A stretch of 64,000 bases of DNA from Theristus sp. LFF4_11 (lineage: Eukaryota > Nematoda > Chromadorea > Monhysterida > Xyalidae): positions 1 through 64,000 of the forward strand of contig JASANC010003148.1 in the NCBI GenBank assembly GCA_030248135.1, in the 5' to 3' direction. Below are positions 15,701 through 35,700 of the stretch, piece by piece. Position 1 is the first letter of the stretch. Each line of letters opens with the position of its first letter. A model generated the notes under the pieces. The model had not been told where the DNA came from and did no database searches. It saw only the letters and a list, made by a program, of their open reading frames with translations. Position numbers and translations under genes: made by a program.

Positions 15701-17275
15701 GAGTTTTGAAAACTTTCGAATTTGCCCGTTACAGCTGCAAATTTGACGTCTACGAACCCTTCGCGTTGCCGTGTTTGTCGCCAAGAGTGCTGATCATGAC
15801 GTTTCCATCCGCCAAACAATGCGACGTGTGACCGAAGCTGACGTCGCGCTCATGCACCTCCCACGGTTCGATGACCTGCCAGTTGGCGGAACGTTCATGG
15901 CTTCATGGTTTGAACGAACGTTTTTTAGGCGCTGTTCTCTTGGCTGGGCTTAACGCGTGAAAAATCGGCTTAGGTGTGGAATCGAGTTTTTTCCATGTAT
16001 CATATGCAATGTAGCTGATTGGATGGTGATCACGTGATGCGTGCATTCGGTGCAGGACCGACAGGACTCCGCCTCCACAGCAACGCCTGCACAAAGTGCA
16101 TGCATCACGTGGTAAACGTCCAACGCGTTACCACGCAGACCACGGCACTATATCTCAAATCAACGTTTCATTCACAACTTGATTACAATCACGGCACAAT
16201 CGCACGTTCACAAAACGCGCTCAACAACTATTATCGGTTCAAGAAGATCGGAGGCACAAAAGTTTCACGCCCTAAGGAAAACACCCACAACCGAACCAGA
16301 CCCGTAAAAACGTCAGCACACAGCGGAGTGTCTACCGTAACCTAATTTTGAATTCCGTGAAACATTTTTCTATCCCTGTGTATGCAAACGCATTGAGTCC
16401 CGGAACCAAAATACAAGATATTCTGCACGAACCCGCTGCCAGCGTGGCGCCTTCGGGTCGGTGACCACATCAGCAATGTAGATGCGCGACGTGTTCAGAC
16501 AGGGCAGCACGATGTGACTGCGGCAGACAGAGGAGTTGCCGAAGCAGCTGCTGCACGCGTTCCAGCCGCTGTGGTGGATCTCGTCGCCGGCGTGCGTCAG
16601 CTCGAGTTTGTGGATCACCTGCACAAACGAAAACGTACATAGCAGGCGTTTAGCATTCATGAATGCTCCACAGAGAAAAAGTATGACAGGCGTTCAGCAT
16701 TCATGAATGCTCCACAAAGAAAACAGTATAGCAGGCGTTAAGCATTCATGAATGCTCCACAAAGAGAAAGCATAGCAGGCGTTCAGCATTCATGAATCCT
16801 CCACAAAGAAAACAGTATAACAGGCGTTCAGCATTCATGAATGCTCCTATTCATAGTCACCAGTGCTACAGTGCATGTTCAAAAAAACATGACCATTGGT
16901 TGTTTGTTGCCAAATGAATGAATGAATGAATGAATGCCGCTTAAGGTTGATAGAGAAGCGGACGCCCCGGATTTCTAAACCCTGGTAATCAAGCTAAATT
17001 TTAATCGGCTTTTAGTGAATATGGACCGCACCCATTAGACCAACTCCAATCCGGATAAGCGCGGCTCCCAAAAAACATTCAAACGCCTATAAGTGCCCAA
17101 CGCGCACCGTTCCGTAAGTCTCCGAGGTCGGGTCGACATCGACCGTGGCGAGAACGTCCGGGTGCGCAGACGAATAGCGGGCACAGGTGACGTAGAGCAG
17201 CCGCTCCCGGGGACCTCCGACGGCCAGTGCGGGCGTGGCGTAGCCGGGACCGTTCGACGCGTTGCAGCAGGCCAT
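12720..17275 (-). CDS. SELENBP1: Selenium-binding protein 1 / methanethiol oxidase, 11 exons
   Basis: Exons (5' to 3'): 17275-17108, 16618-16433, 15875-15758, 15593-15521, 15206-15103, 14706-14609, 14542-14456, 14090-13887, 13582-13529, 13469-13291, 12897-12720. Phases agree at every junction and give 482 residues; vertebrate SELENBP1 is ~472. Family landmarks run in order: [28 protein letters not shown] (conserved CxxC), [117 protein letters not shown], and C-terminal [22 protein letters not shown]1 is a cytosolic copper-dependent oxidase of methanethiol that releases formaldehyde, H2S and H2O2. Several donors are non-consensus (GTGCGC, GTTCGT). The start ATG matches the family N-terminus. 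Confidence 0.95.
14100..14410. repeat. Degenerate minisatellite in selenium-binding protein intron 7
   Basis: About ten imperfect ~22-nt units around gaccgtgggaacttgcag. The array abuts the acceptor of exon 8 (first exon base 14090). On the coding strand the units carry a CCCACGGTCTGCAAG-like stretch that resembles the real acceptor CCCACGCTTCTCACAG. Confidence 0.7.
15995..16110. mobile_element. MITE remnant (CACGTG-core family)
   Basis: Contains tagctgattggatggtgatc, gatcacgtgatgc, a Pu-rich centre and tgcatcacgtgg. It lacks clear outer terminal repeats. It lies in intron 2 of the selenium-binding protein gene. Confidence 0.55.
16630..16860. repeat. ~49-bp minisatellite, about five copies, in selenium-binding protein intron 1
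   Basis: The unit contains the palindrome agcattcatgaatgct followed by ccacaaagaaaacagtata. The array ends against exon 2. On the coding strand each unit has TGCTATACTGTTTTCTTTG, closely resembling the natural acceptor region TGCTATGTACGTTTTCGTTTG before the real GCAG. Confidence 0.8.
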
Positions 17276-18649
17276 TTTTTGCTTTTGTTTTTTGAATTTT
17301 TTGCTATCCTTTTGTAATAGATTGACGGTTATGCAAAAGTTGTACCCTGAAATGATTTTCGACTTTTTTATAACGAATACCTATTATTATCCGGGAAATT
17401 TTAAATCCGTTTTTTTTATGTCATTGCATTGAAGCGTGTTGTATCTGGCTAAAACGTTGACCAGGATATATTTTGTTTCGTTTGTCATGGTATTCAAATG
17501 GTGTGGCAGCAATTCTATCTCAAAATAAACATGAAAAACAAATAAATAGTAGCACAGGTTGCATCACCCGGTATTTTTGATGGGTCTCTAAACATGTCTG
17601 TGGGGTTGAATTGTAAATAAAACAAAATTCCCCGGACCTTTGTGTCGTAAAGGTTTATTTTAAAACAAGAAACAATAAAGATAACATGGCAATCTGCATG
17701 GTATAATGGTTCAAACATCCGTTAAAAACTAATAAGATGAAAATGGAATTGTAAAACATTGGAGCCAAACAACTGACGTTGATAAACATCGCATAAAAAC
17801 GATTCAAACAAAAAGCAGTGAAACAAGCAGAAAAAAACGCAAATCTGGCTCAAAACTACTCAAAGAAACGTTATCTTTTCCTGTGTGTGGTGTTATGAAA
17901 AAGTGTGGAACTATTTGTTTATTTTACAACTTTTTGCCTCTTATCATGGTCTGGACAAAAAAACAGTAATACACGAACGAGAGAGCATATTTTTTTAGTT
18001 TTTCCGTGGCTGGCATTTTTGTTTTTACTTCCTTGAGCATTGTGAAAAAATACGCAATCTGAAAACACAGGCAGAGCACAAAGCGATGGGAAACAAAACT
18101 ACATGTTTTTATTGAGCTGATTGTGTGTTGCTGTGGATTTCAGATTGTATTTATGCCGGAATTGTTGTGCACAAACAGTGTGGCAAAAAAACACGTGACA
18201 GACTGTGTCTCCAAACACTGACGGAAAAAATCGCGATACACAGGCCGGGGAATGAAGACAAAGGCGATGTGTGAGGTTGTTCATTCTGTGCCATTGCCCA
18301 TTCTATTGCTAAATGAAGAACATGTCGGCAAAATCGACGACTTGTTTCGAACTTTTTCTTGCAAGCTGATTGGTCGGTTTTCTAATAGGTGACACCAGAC
18401 TTTTCAAAATCAACCAATCAATAGTTGTGCTCATAAAGTTCAATTTTTAGGCATTGCTGCCCAAAAATCAGACCACTTGTTTTATCGCACCGGTTCCGAA
18501 AACCCTGAGGTACCAAACGCTCCGCGGAAACTGGCAAATACCGGCACAGTCCCGAGCCCACCATACCCATGCCCTCGGGTCGGGTCAGGAGGGAGTGGAC
18601 CATTATTAGATATTCCACTTGTAGTTTCTCCACGTGTGTCTTGTCCACA

Positions 18650-18712
18650 ACCGAGGTTCGAACTTTCTTCCTACAAAACGGTAGACACTAGTCCTACGCC
18701 TGCGCTACAAAC
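18650..18712 (-). mobile_element. tRNA-derived SINE head, second family
   Basis: On the minus strand it reads TGTAGCGCAGGCGTAGGACT, then GTCTACCG, then a B-box-like GTTCGAACC, the layout of a tRNA-type Pol III promoter. A related copy lies at ~47,155-47,225 on the plus strand. Downstream body limits are unclear. Confidence 0.5.
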
Positions 18713-20884
18713 CGGACAATACATTTTCGCATCAAAAATAGGTCGTCTGCGACTAGAAATTCTTGCCACCAAAGTCTCTTAAGGCATACTGGTATTTTTT
18801 GATCTGGCTGTTCCAATCAGCAGAGCTGCACAGCGAGGTGGAAAGACTTTCAGATTTACGACATAAAGTTATCAGCTTTATGACTGGATTACAACAACCA
18901 AATTCCACAACGAATTTTGGACGAGTTACAATGTAGCAGCTTGTTTGCAAATAAAATTTTTTTCCTTTCCCCCAAAAGGGAAACCAAAAAGATGCAACGT
19001 AAAAAACCGACAAACAGGAGTTGAATACTGTTTGTGGTTTCGCCAGGTGGACGCATACCGCGGTGCCCCCTGGCTTGTCTCAGTGCGACGATAAAAAAAG
19101 GAATTTTTAAGAAAAAAACAGAAGAGCGAAAAGTATAATATAAAAAATGAAACAAATTACAGAAGCACATTTATCATGCGAGTGTAAACTTTTCGTGTGG
19201 TTGTTTAACAAATTTGCGAGCGTAAAAATGGAAAAACTGGATTCACAACATTCTGTTCTGTGCATGTTCAGTCAACAAACCATCAATCACACATAAATAT
19301 AATCGAAAAAACCAAAAAAAACATAAAAAGTGAGTTGAGCTTCTTAGAAAGTGTTGTTTTGTTTCCTTCACGATGAATAAAAACGTGGTTGAAGTGGTGT
19401 CCGGTCCGGTATCCTGTGCGCCGCATTTGTCCGAGTCACACTAAAAACAAAAATTTTGCAAACAATGCTGCATTTTGCTGTCAATACTCATGGAACACCA
19501 CAGGATGTTGTGCGGTTGGATCACAAAGTACATTTCGTTGAATAATTCATCGTGACCGGGGTGGCACGTCACAAAACTCACCGCAGCCCATTTTCAAAAC
19601 TTTCCCGTGCGAAACAAACGTCGTTCACAACTCGAGTCAAGTATTTCCAATTACAACCATTTTTCAATCAACGTATTGGACTCTTATGGATCACAGCGGT
19701 CACCGTTAGCAACACACACTGGGTGTCTCGTCTCAAAGACACGTGAAGCAAAAAAGCCGTCATTTGCGGGTTTCATATGGACTTGTTGCGACTGTGTTAC
19801 ATAAAACTGAATCCAATTTCGTGTTGTGTGTTATGATTGTCACTTATTTTGCTAATTTGCAACTCCTGTCGACGTCAAACAACAGCCGTGCACAGAGAAA
19901 ACGAGAAAACGGGGCTACTAATTTTGCTGCTCAGTCGACCACACGTGTCATGAGTATTAGACAAAAGACAGCGTACTGTAGTGGCCACTGAAGCGGCTAC
20001 TTTTAATTCGGGTCGCAAGTTTTAGTAGCCAAAAGGAAACAAAACACGATGTTGATGATCTCGTCTGTAATTGTGTTCTTTCGCTCCTGTCAAGAACGAA
20101 AAAGCTCAACAAAAAGGGTTCAATAAGTTACTGATGTTAATGTTACAGCCGTACCCGCACGACGGTGTGGGGTACCGCTGTGCGCAGCCCTCAGACCGGT
20201 GTGCAGCCCGCAAGAACAAACTTTGCGAGCTTCGCTTCATTGCACCGGTTGCCTTGCTATCTCAAAAGGGCGCAGCCCTCAAAATTAAAGTGAATCAATT
20301 AATTTTTTTGCGTTACAAGGTGCTTCGACTACATTTACGTTGTGAAAGATATTCAGATCTTTACAGATCCTCAGATTTTCGAGTACGTCTCGAATATCTG
20401 TATCTCTGTATCATAGAACCATGTTCATTATTTTCCTGTTTAGGAGCGGTCAGTATTGTGCTGCGTGAATAAAACTGCACCCACGTGCCAAACAAACACA
20501 CTGGCACACGCGCATGCATTGTATGTGTCACACTGTGGTGTTGCTTTTTTATTTTCCAAAAAAGAACACCTTTACATTTTTCAGTTTGGATTATTTTTCA
20601 ATTTCGTGCTTATTGTTTTCCATTGATTTCTTTTTCAAAATAATTGGCTAATGAAAAGGCTGTTGCTCCCCCCAAGACTCCTCAGTGTCAGCATGAAACT
20701 TTACTCTGAACAAACTCTAAATATCCGCACAAGCTATCTAAGATATAAATACCATACAAAATTCAATCACTAAACGACATACAGAATAACAAGCTCACAC
20801 TCAATTATTTTCTTCCATAGCTGTGACGTGTGCGCGCTAAGTCACACAGTCAGAGTGCATTGACGAGATGTGAATAAACACTTA

Positions 20885-21110
20885 AGGTCCGGCCCGTTCA
20901 TACTGACGTATGCTGACGTACGTCGACGTACGTCAAAGGCACGTCTCCATGGACGGTAATATGCAATAACGCAAGACCTAACGTGCCGTGCCGTGCCGTG
21001 CCGTGCCGTACGTGCATACCGTCTGTATGAACGACAGTATACAATAACACGGGACCCAACGTGGTGTGACGTGACGTGTCGTATACGCATACGTCAGTAT
21101 GAACGCGCCT
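20885..21110. mobile_element. MITE family H2 (AGGCCCGTTCATACTGACG ends), TTA duplication
   Basis: Inverted ends (CCCGTTCATACTGACGTATG and its complement) with internal runs of gccgt and acgt palindromes. Flanked by TTA at 20882-20884 and 21111-21113. A second intact copy is 32646-32846 and a decayed one is 43878-43985. The 3-bp TTA/TAA duplication suggests PIF/Harbinger mobilisation. Confidence 0.8.
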
Positions 21111-21510
21111 TTAAGTCCAAAAATTGTACATTTTGCCTCAAGCAACGGTTGGGTGGGAAAACTGAAAAACCAGAAATGAAAATCAAGGAAAACCACGATG
21201 AAATCAGCATGAGGAGACGCACATGCGCTGTGACAAACAATGAATAGTAGAGAGAGACACACCTTCGCTTGGCAACCCAATTAAAAATGCGGAATTTGAA
21301 GTTTCTTTAACTTGAATTGAGCATTAGCACGTTAGCTGCATCGACCAATCATTTGATTGCACATATTTTACAATTCAACACTAATAACAGGTCAGCACGT
21401 TAATCTTTAATTAACTAAAGGTCATTAAGAAACGACCACTCAGCGCGCGCGACGGATTTGAATACTTGATCGATCCAACAGAACAGAAATCGAAATCAAA
21501 ACGGGAAAAA

Positions 21511-28754
<7,244 letters not shown>

Positions 28755-29396
28755 ATCGGACGTGTGAGGCGCTGGATGTTGTTGCTGTTGTTGTGCGGGC
28801 CGCAAACATGCGCACAGAACGTCAGGGCGTTTATTTTGCACTGGAGATTTCCCGAGACACCGGAAACAACCAACTTTTTTCTCCGCTTATTTGTTCCTCT
28901 TTTTGACTTTTAATGATTATCCCCACCACTGAATCTCCCGTTCATGAGTTTTCTGCGTTCGAAAAATGCGGATGTTTTTGGATTTGATTTTTGTTATTTG
29001 TCTCCTGTGAACGCGATTGTTTTGAAAAAATTGTAAAATTTCGTTATGTTCGAAACTGATTTTCCACCGCTCTGTTATGTTTCTTGTGGCTTGCTTAATA
29101 GCGATATTTTATGCTTCCTGGATAAAATATCATCCTAAACCTACGGCATAGGTTCATGGCATAGCCGTTGATCGGTTGGACCACATTATTTAACCAACCA
29201 ATCAGCGAAAGCCTAATATTTCAAACACAGCCATCAGGCATACAGGATTGGAGCATTAGGCATCACTGGGCCAGCTGTGTGTCTGTTTGATTTCATTTTC
29301 GAACAATTTTGATGGTTACCTTGGCAACAACAAGACTCGCCAAAGATTCTGTCCGGGGAGTTGTTGTGAACAACCTGTCCCAAAAAACACAATTAC
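28755..29396. other. Intergenic spacer between the 7TM receptor and IFT139 genes
   Basis: AT-rich. It presumably contains the 3' UTR of the receptor. No further gene or repeat was recognised. Confidence 0.55.
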
Positions 29397-29656
29397 CGTA
29401 AAGTCTTGCATATAAGGTCTCCTTATATCAATTTGAAAACCAAAATTTTCTAAAAAAAGTGGAATTTCGTGTGACAACCTTATAAGTGGGAGGAGGTCTT
29501 ATAAAGCGAACATTAGGAATTTCGAGCCTTATAAACGGGGTAGGATTTTGACCAAGTCAAAATTTTGAATTTTTTGGTTTCCCGCCGTGTGACACTCCGC
29601 CCACTTTTGGGTGGGGGTCTTATAAGTGGGAGGAACCTTATATGCAAGACTTTACG
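29397..29656. mobile_element. MITE with 21-bp inverted ends at the IFT139 5' flank
   Basis: Exact inverted ends CGTAAAGTCTTGCATATAAG (continuing one base) at 29397 and 29636-29656, one base in from TA on each side. Internal ccttataagtggga / tcttataagtgggagg repeats. It ends ~60 nt upstream of the IFT139 start codon. Confidence 0.82.
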
Positions 29657-29716
29657 ATAGTTTAGGCTGTTTCTACAGCATAACCAGATGTGAAAGTGGT
29701 TTTTGCATTTTTCAAG

Positions 29717-32700
29717 ATGAGCGATTCCGATTATCGACTGCTGGTAAGTTGAAAAATTATCGTTTTCAAACAATCCTGATTGGTTGAATTTGAAGTTCAT
29801 CGAATTGATTGGCCAAAACAGTCACAAAACACGATGCAGTCAATCAGAATCAGACGAGAAAAATCTGTTCTCAATTTTCTGGCTGGCAAAACGTTGATCT
29901 GTTTGGAATTTGAGAAAGCACAGGATGAAAAATGTTCACACGCATAACAAACCCGAAGCATTTTGCTCACGTTGACACAGAGTGAGTTGCACTATTTCGC
30001 GCGCTACGGTCAGTATCAACGCGTTCAAAAGTTGTGCGACCAATCACTGAACAAATACGTTAACGACGCCTTGCTGAAACTGTTTCTCGGCTATTCGCAG
30101 TTGATGCTCGGTGAGAGAGCGGTTTGTCTGTTTGCTTTTAAGCGACGCGATTTTTGCTTTAACTTGACGCAACCGATGACATCATCGTATGAATAATAAA
30201 GGGTGCGTCATGCTTTCCAGCACTGATCATGCTGAGGGGTACCACCGGGCGGGGGGGGGGGGGCTGCCGGGTGGCTGAAGGGGTAAGGGGTATCCATGGA
30301 CGGGGAGAGGGGTGGGTGTCACTGTCCACGGGACCCCCTTTACTTTCACAAACGCAACCCCCGTGCAAACTTAGGCTAGGGGAACACATACAGCATACTA
30401 CCCCCACAGTCATCCTCGTGGCCTGGTGGTAGCGCGTTAGACTATTCCCTGTGCGTTCGGGGATCGAGCCCCGCCGAGGGATCTATAGGCACTTAATGAC
30501 AGAGAAAACTCGATGGGCGCCCTACTCGACGGCGTTCTGTACGCTGTTTTGAGTTAGCCCTGGCTAAAAACATCGCCTAAAATCACCAACAACAAAAACA
30601 ACAACAACCCCACGCCCTCATCTTAGCCACTCTTCCTGATTGATGGGTCAGAGATTGGGCAAAGAAATTTTGAAATTAGCTTTTTTAATCATTTGAGAGC
30701 GCAAAGTTTGAAAGTCAGCCAATTATGATGATCCAAAATACTGCCATCGTGAATTGCTGTCTTGGTTTGTTGATTTTACGTCTGTTTTAAAGCTGAAAAG
30801 CAAGCGTAAAACCCTCCGAAGAAACGCTGCTACAGGTGTAGCTTCGGAAAAAAAGCGCGGTTATTATGATTTGTTTTTTTTTCATGAACGCCCAGGTTCA
30901 ATACAAAACGCGCTTCGCTCATTCGATGAATGCACCTCGCATGGCGATCTGTCCTTGGCGGCTGTCGCTGCGAAACTGCACGCGCACAAGCAGACGACCG
31001 ATATTGGTTGGTTGGTTTTAAAAAGTTTTTTTAAGTTGTTTTTAAACTTTATTAATACATGTAAATCACTTGTTAGAAATCCAATATAAAACCAGATCGC
31101 GAAGCGGTCGCTGTGCTGGAGGATCATTTGCGAAATGAGCGAACGGTGGCCAAACCAGAGGTGAGCGTTTGCTGGTCTTCTTACTGCTGGTCAATTTTCG
31201 GGCGGAAATTTATGAACCACCTTAATTGTGATTGAGTTTCAATTGAACAACTTTTCTAATTCTGATGTCAAGTTTAGTCACAATTTCATAGTCAGGCTCA
31301 CTATCACGCCGCAACGTTTTTGTACTTCACGAAGCAGTTCGATCGCGCAAAAGAGGCGGTGGATAAAACGCTGAAATCGAACGCACAGCATTTCAAGGCG
31401 AGACACAGTTTTCAAACGTTTTCATGGCATTTTCTATTTATTTATTGTTGCAGATGTAGAAGTTTTTTGAAAAAGAAAATGGAACTTTTTCAAAATGTTA
31501 GGCCCTGAACCTCAAAGGTTGGATTGAACTGGAAACAGCGGATGCAGAGAATGCGAAAGTGGCCAAGTCGTTTTTTGACGATTCATTAAGGTGATAACCT
31601 GTATTTTTGTTTGTTTTTTAATTTGACGTGATGTTTTAGAACACACTTTCATTTTTATTTCTTATTCAAATCTGAGTTATTGTCATTTTAATCAGTACTG
31701 AAGCTGTCAGACATTTTTAGGAAGAGGGTACCTACTAGGGGACGGGGGTCCCTGAAGGGAATGGTGGGGAACCCACGGAGCGTGCCGGGTTTTGCGGGTG
31801 GGTGTCACGTCGAGATTCCACCCCACAAGAAGCAAACTTTGCCTTATGGTTCATACACCACTACACACAACCCCTCATATCGTCGGTGGTACTACTGTTT
31901 TCACCAATCCAAACCACTCGCAATCAAGTTTTCACGTTCAGTCACTCCGACACGAATCAGTTCATCGATCCCTGGCTTGGTCTCGCTCGATACCACGAGC
32001 TCCGCCAAAACGCCAGTGGCATGTCAGACGCACTGAACGAGGTATCATCGATCGCGTCCAATTTTCTGCCGCTTTTCATTGAACGCATGAAATGTCAACT
32101 GATGCAACGTGACTGGGAGCAGCTCGCAGAAACGGCAAATCGGTAACAGCGTTTTTTGATGTGGCGTTTTTTTCGTCGGAACCTGATTCATTTTATCTGT
32201 GCAAGAATGCGCCATGAATTTGCCACAGTTTCCATGTAAATTTTCTTCAATTTAAATTTTTTTAAATCTGATAGCAGAATAGCAATCAAAATAATCAAAT
32301 CAAAATTCGAAACAACACTGGTGCTTTTTTTCTGTCGCCAGATGCCAAGTGATCGATGCAAGCTCTGTGGACGCGCACACCAATCTGACGCTGCATGCGC
32401 TGTGCTACGATGGAAACGTACAGGATGTTAGTGGAGAGAATGCATTGCTGAAGGGGCATTCACGAAGCAGCTTTAGTACCAGCTATGTTTCCGCACAGCT
32501 ACGCGTCACTATACACTGCTTCATGAATGCGCCTTAAACTATACAAGTTTCGAAACTTCTCGATTGCATTTGATTAAACAATACACTTGTTGATTGAAGC
32601 AACCAATAATATCCAAGGGCAGCCAGTGATCAGGTTTTTCTGTAAAGGCCCGTTCATACTGACGTATGCTGACGTACGCCGACGTACGTCAAAGGCACGT

Positions 32701-35700
32701 CTCCATGGACGGTAATATGCAATAACGCAAGATCTAACGTGCCGCGCCGTGCATACGTCTGTATGAACGACAGTATACAACAACACGGGACCTAACGTGG
32801 TGTGACGTGCCGTGCCGAATACGCATACGTCAGTATGAACGCGCCTTAACAAAACGCCTCCCCGCACAACTCCAGGCCGAGTCATTCCTCAGTGAACTGC
32901 TGACCGCAATCGACACCACAGAATCCGGCAACCACGCGCTGAGATTGCGCATCGCACGATTGCTGTCTCGACTGAGCGGCAGAAAGCCGGAGATTCTGCG
33001 GCACACGAAAGCGCTCGTCGAAAAATCGCTGACGTTGAAGCCAACGGCCGATGCGCAGGTATTTAAAGGTGCAAAGATTGGCAAGAGCAACGTCAACACG
33101 TAAACACTAGGTATTGCCAGCTGTCTGAAAGCGGCTTTCAATTAACACTGTGTGTTGCCCAAAATCACTGAACACTCATTTTTTTGCTAGATCACTAATG
33201 GCGCATTAGTTTCGTTAGCAATCGAGTTGAGTCAGCCAAATAATGTCAATGTCGAATTTCAAGATCGAAACCTGTTCCAGGCGGAGTTGGGCCGCCAGCT
33301 GCGCATGCTGGGTCAAGCAAAGTTGGGAATCAAAGCGTACAAGCAAGCGTTAGAGATGGACAGCAATGTGGAGTCGGCTGATGTTTTATTAGGTGACGGT
33401 GTTCGATTTCAGTTGCAGGTTTCAAATTTCAAGCTTCAAATTTCAATTTCAATAAGCTCATTGATGAGCTTATTTATATTTATTTTTGTGAGTAGCTTAG
33501 TTTTGTTTCATATGGTTGCTATTTAACAGTTCATCAACTCACACCAGCGCAACAAACAGAAAAAAGAAAACAAAAACATGAACAAAACTGGTGGAGTCCC
33601 ATCTCAACATAAGCTAAACTCAGTGTTTGCTCAGGCATCGTTCATTGTTACTTGCTCGAGAATCAACTGGATGAGGCATCTGCTCAAGTGGACTTTGTGA
33701 AAGCAGCACACACCGACCTGGAAAACACTGTGGTTTGTTAGCTATGCGGTTTACTGAACTTATTGAAGGGGCATTCATGAATAAGCAATATTTAGTGACC
33801 GCTAGCTATACGTACATTTGTATGTTTTAGTTAACACAGCTACGCGTCACTAAAGACCGTTTCATGAATGCAGCTCGCTTAACAGTATCAATTATGCTTG
33901 TTGCATTTCAGAAAAAATTGGTTTTGGTTATTTTATTCTTCTCACTGCCTGACGCAGTCTGTGAGCAAGCGCTATTGCTATAGTGACTGCATTTCGTTCA
34001 TGAAAACCGTTCACACACAGATTCTGCAGTACTTGGAGGCGTTGATTGCAAAGAAAACTGGTCAGCCACGTTCCGACGTGATCAGGCAATTACTCGCGGT
34101 GGCCGACTTGCATTTCATAAAACTGCAGGTTTGTCTCGCGAAAAAAGGGACTTTCTTTTTTTGATAATTAATTTTCTTCGTGTTCAAGAAAACATGGCAA
34201 CCGACAACTGTAAAGGGGCATTCATGAAGCAGTATTTAGTGACCGCGCAGGTATGTTTTAACACAGTTACGCGTCACTAAATACTGTTTCATGAATGCGC
34301 CTTAATTCTTTGCACAATATAAAAACGGTTTAGGCCGTGCCGTATGGCGCCGAGTATTTTTTTCGACTGGATGCAGATTTTGTGCTGGATCTGGTTTCGC
34401 AGCTGTTCGATTACGTTCCATTGGAGGTGAGGTAGTCATTTTTTATTTAGGTGAGGTTTGTCCTATTTCAGGAGGTTTTCTCTTTTTTTAATGTCCACTG
34501 TACAGTGACAGGCTCAACCGAAAATTTTGCGTCAAATTCCACTCCGTGCAGTTCTCCACTGAAAAATCGTTGGCACCCATCTTCTGCTCCTTCATTGGAT
34601 GAACCCTATTATCCCTATCAATTTTTTAGGTTTTGCGACTGAATGCATATGCAGACGTAGAAAGGAAACTATCTTAATGTGGCAGTTTCAAAAATCGCCT
34701 CAAGTGACTCGGTCCAACTTCAGTGGGACTCGGATACTTTTGTCAATTGTCAATTTGTCATGCATGAAATTGTCTACCCATGCGCGCATTGAGTCCCCCG
34801 AACCAAAACAAAAGATCCTGCTTGCATTCGCTTTTCCAGCCAGCGCTGACCGTCCAGGCAGCCGACCCACTTCTGAAGGACATCCAACGAGTCCTGTCCG
34901 TCGTCACGGACGCGTTGCCCGGACTTGTTGACGCGTTGTTCCTGTTGGGGAAGGCGAAGTATTTGAGCGGCGAGTATGAAAGTGCGCAAATGACGCTGAC
35001 CAAGTGCTTGAACAAGGACCAGACGTTCGCGGAGGGGCATCTACTGATGGCGCAGGTGAGAATGCAGGTGGCTTTGTTGGTTTTTTCAGTTAGTTTGACT
35101 CACTAAATTAATTGCAGTTTTTGTTCAGGTTCAGAAATTATGTCCTGCCGGAAAACAGGCAGCACTGTTTACCGAAATGGCACTTGCTCTATTACCTTTG
35201 GAACAAAATTGCGGTCTCACGTAACGAGTTGTCTTTTTTAGCACCTTTTCGCTTGACTGCATCTGAAAAAAGTGTCGAAAATGTAATGACAACTTCGTTT
35301 GCAGTTATAGCCAACTAGAATGCACACAGTCTCTAACTCCATAACATATCCCACTAGCTGATTGGTTGATTCATGTATTCTGTGCATGGATTGCTGTGAA
35401 AGCGGAGTTTGGTTTGGCACATAAAATACATGCATCACGTGATCGCCAACCAATCAGCTAGTTGGATATGTTATAGAGTTCGACTGGCAATAGCCTCCGG
35501 TTAACATTTCCCTGGTTTCAGATCTACCTGCAAAAGAGCAACTTCAAGATGGCCTCACAATCGTTGGACGTTGGACTGAGCTACAATTTTCAAGTGCGCG
35601 ACCACCCGCTGTATCACTTGATAAAATCGCGCATCTTGAAACGATCCAATAATGTTGACGCAGCACTGCAGCAGTTGCACGCCGCTGTGAATTTGCCGTT

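Larger units (their letters stand above)
17276..21510. other. Intergenic region between divergent SELENBP1-like and 7TM receptor genes
   Basis: No coding exon was recognised. It holds a tRNA-like SINE fragment (~18,650-18,712), a 226-bp MITE (20885-21110) and otherwise AT-rich single-copy-looking sequence with a GC-richer patch near 20,140-20,290. It must include the upstream regions of both flanking genes, but no promoter element can be assigned. Confidence 0.6.
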
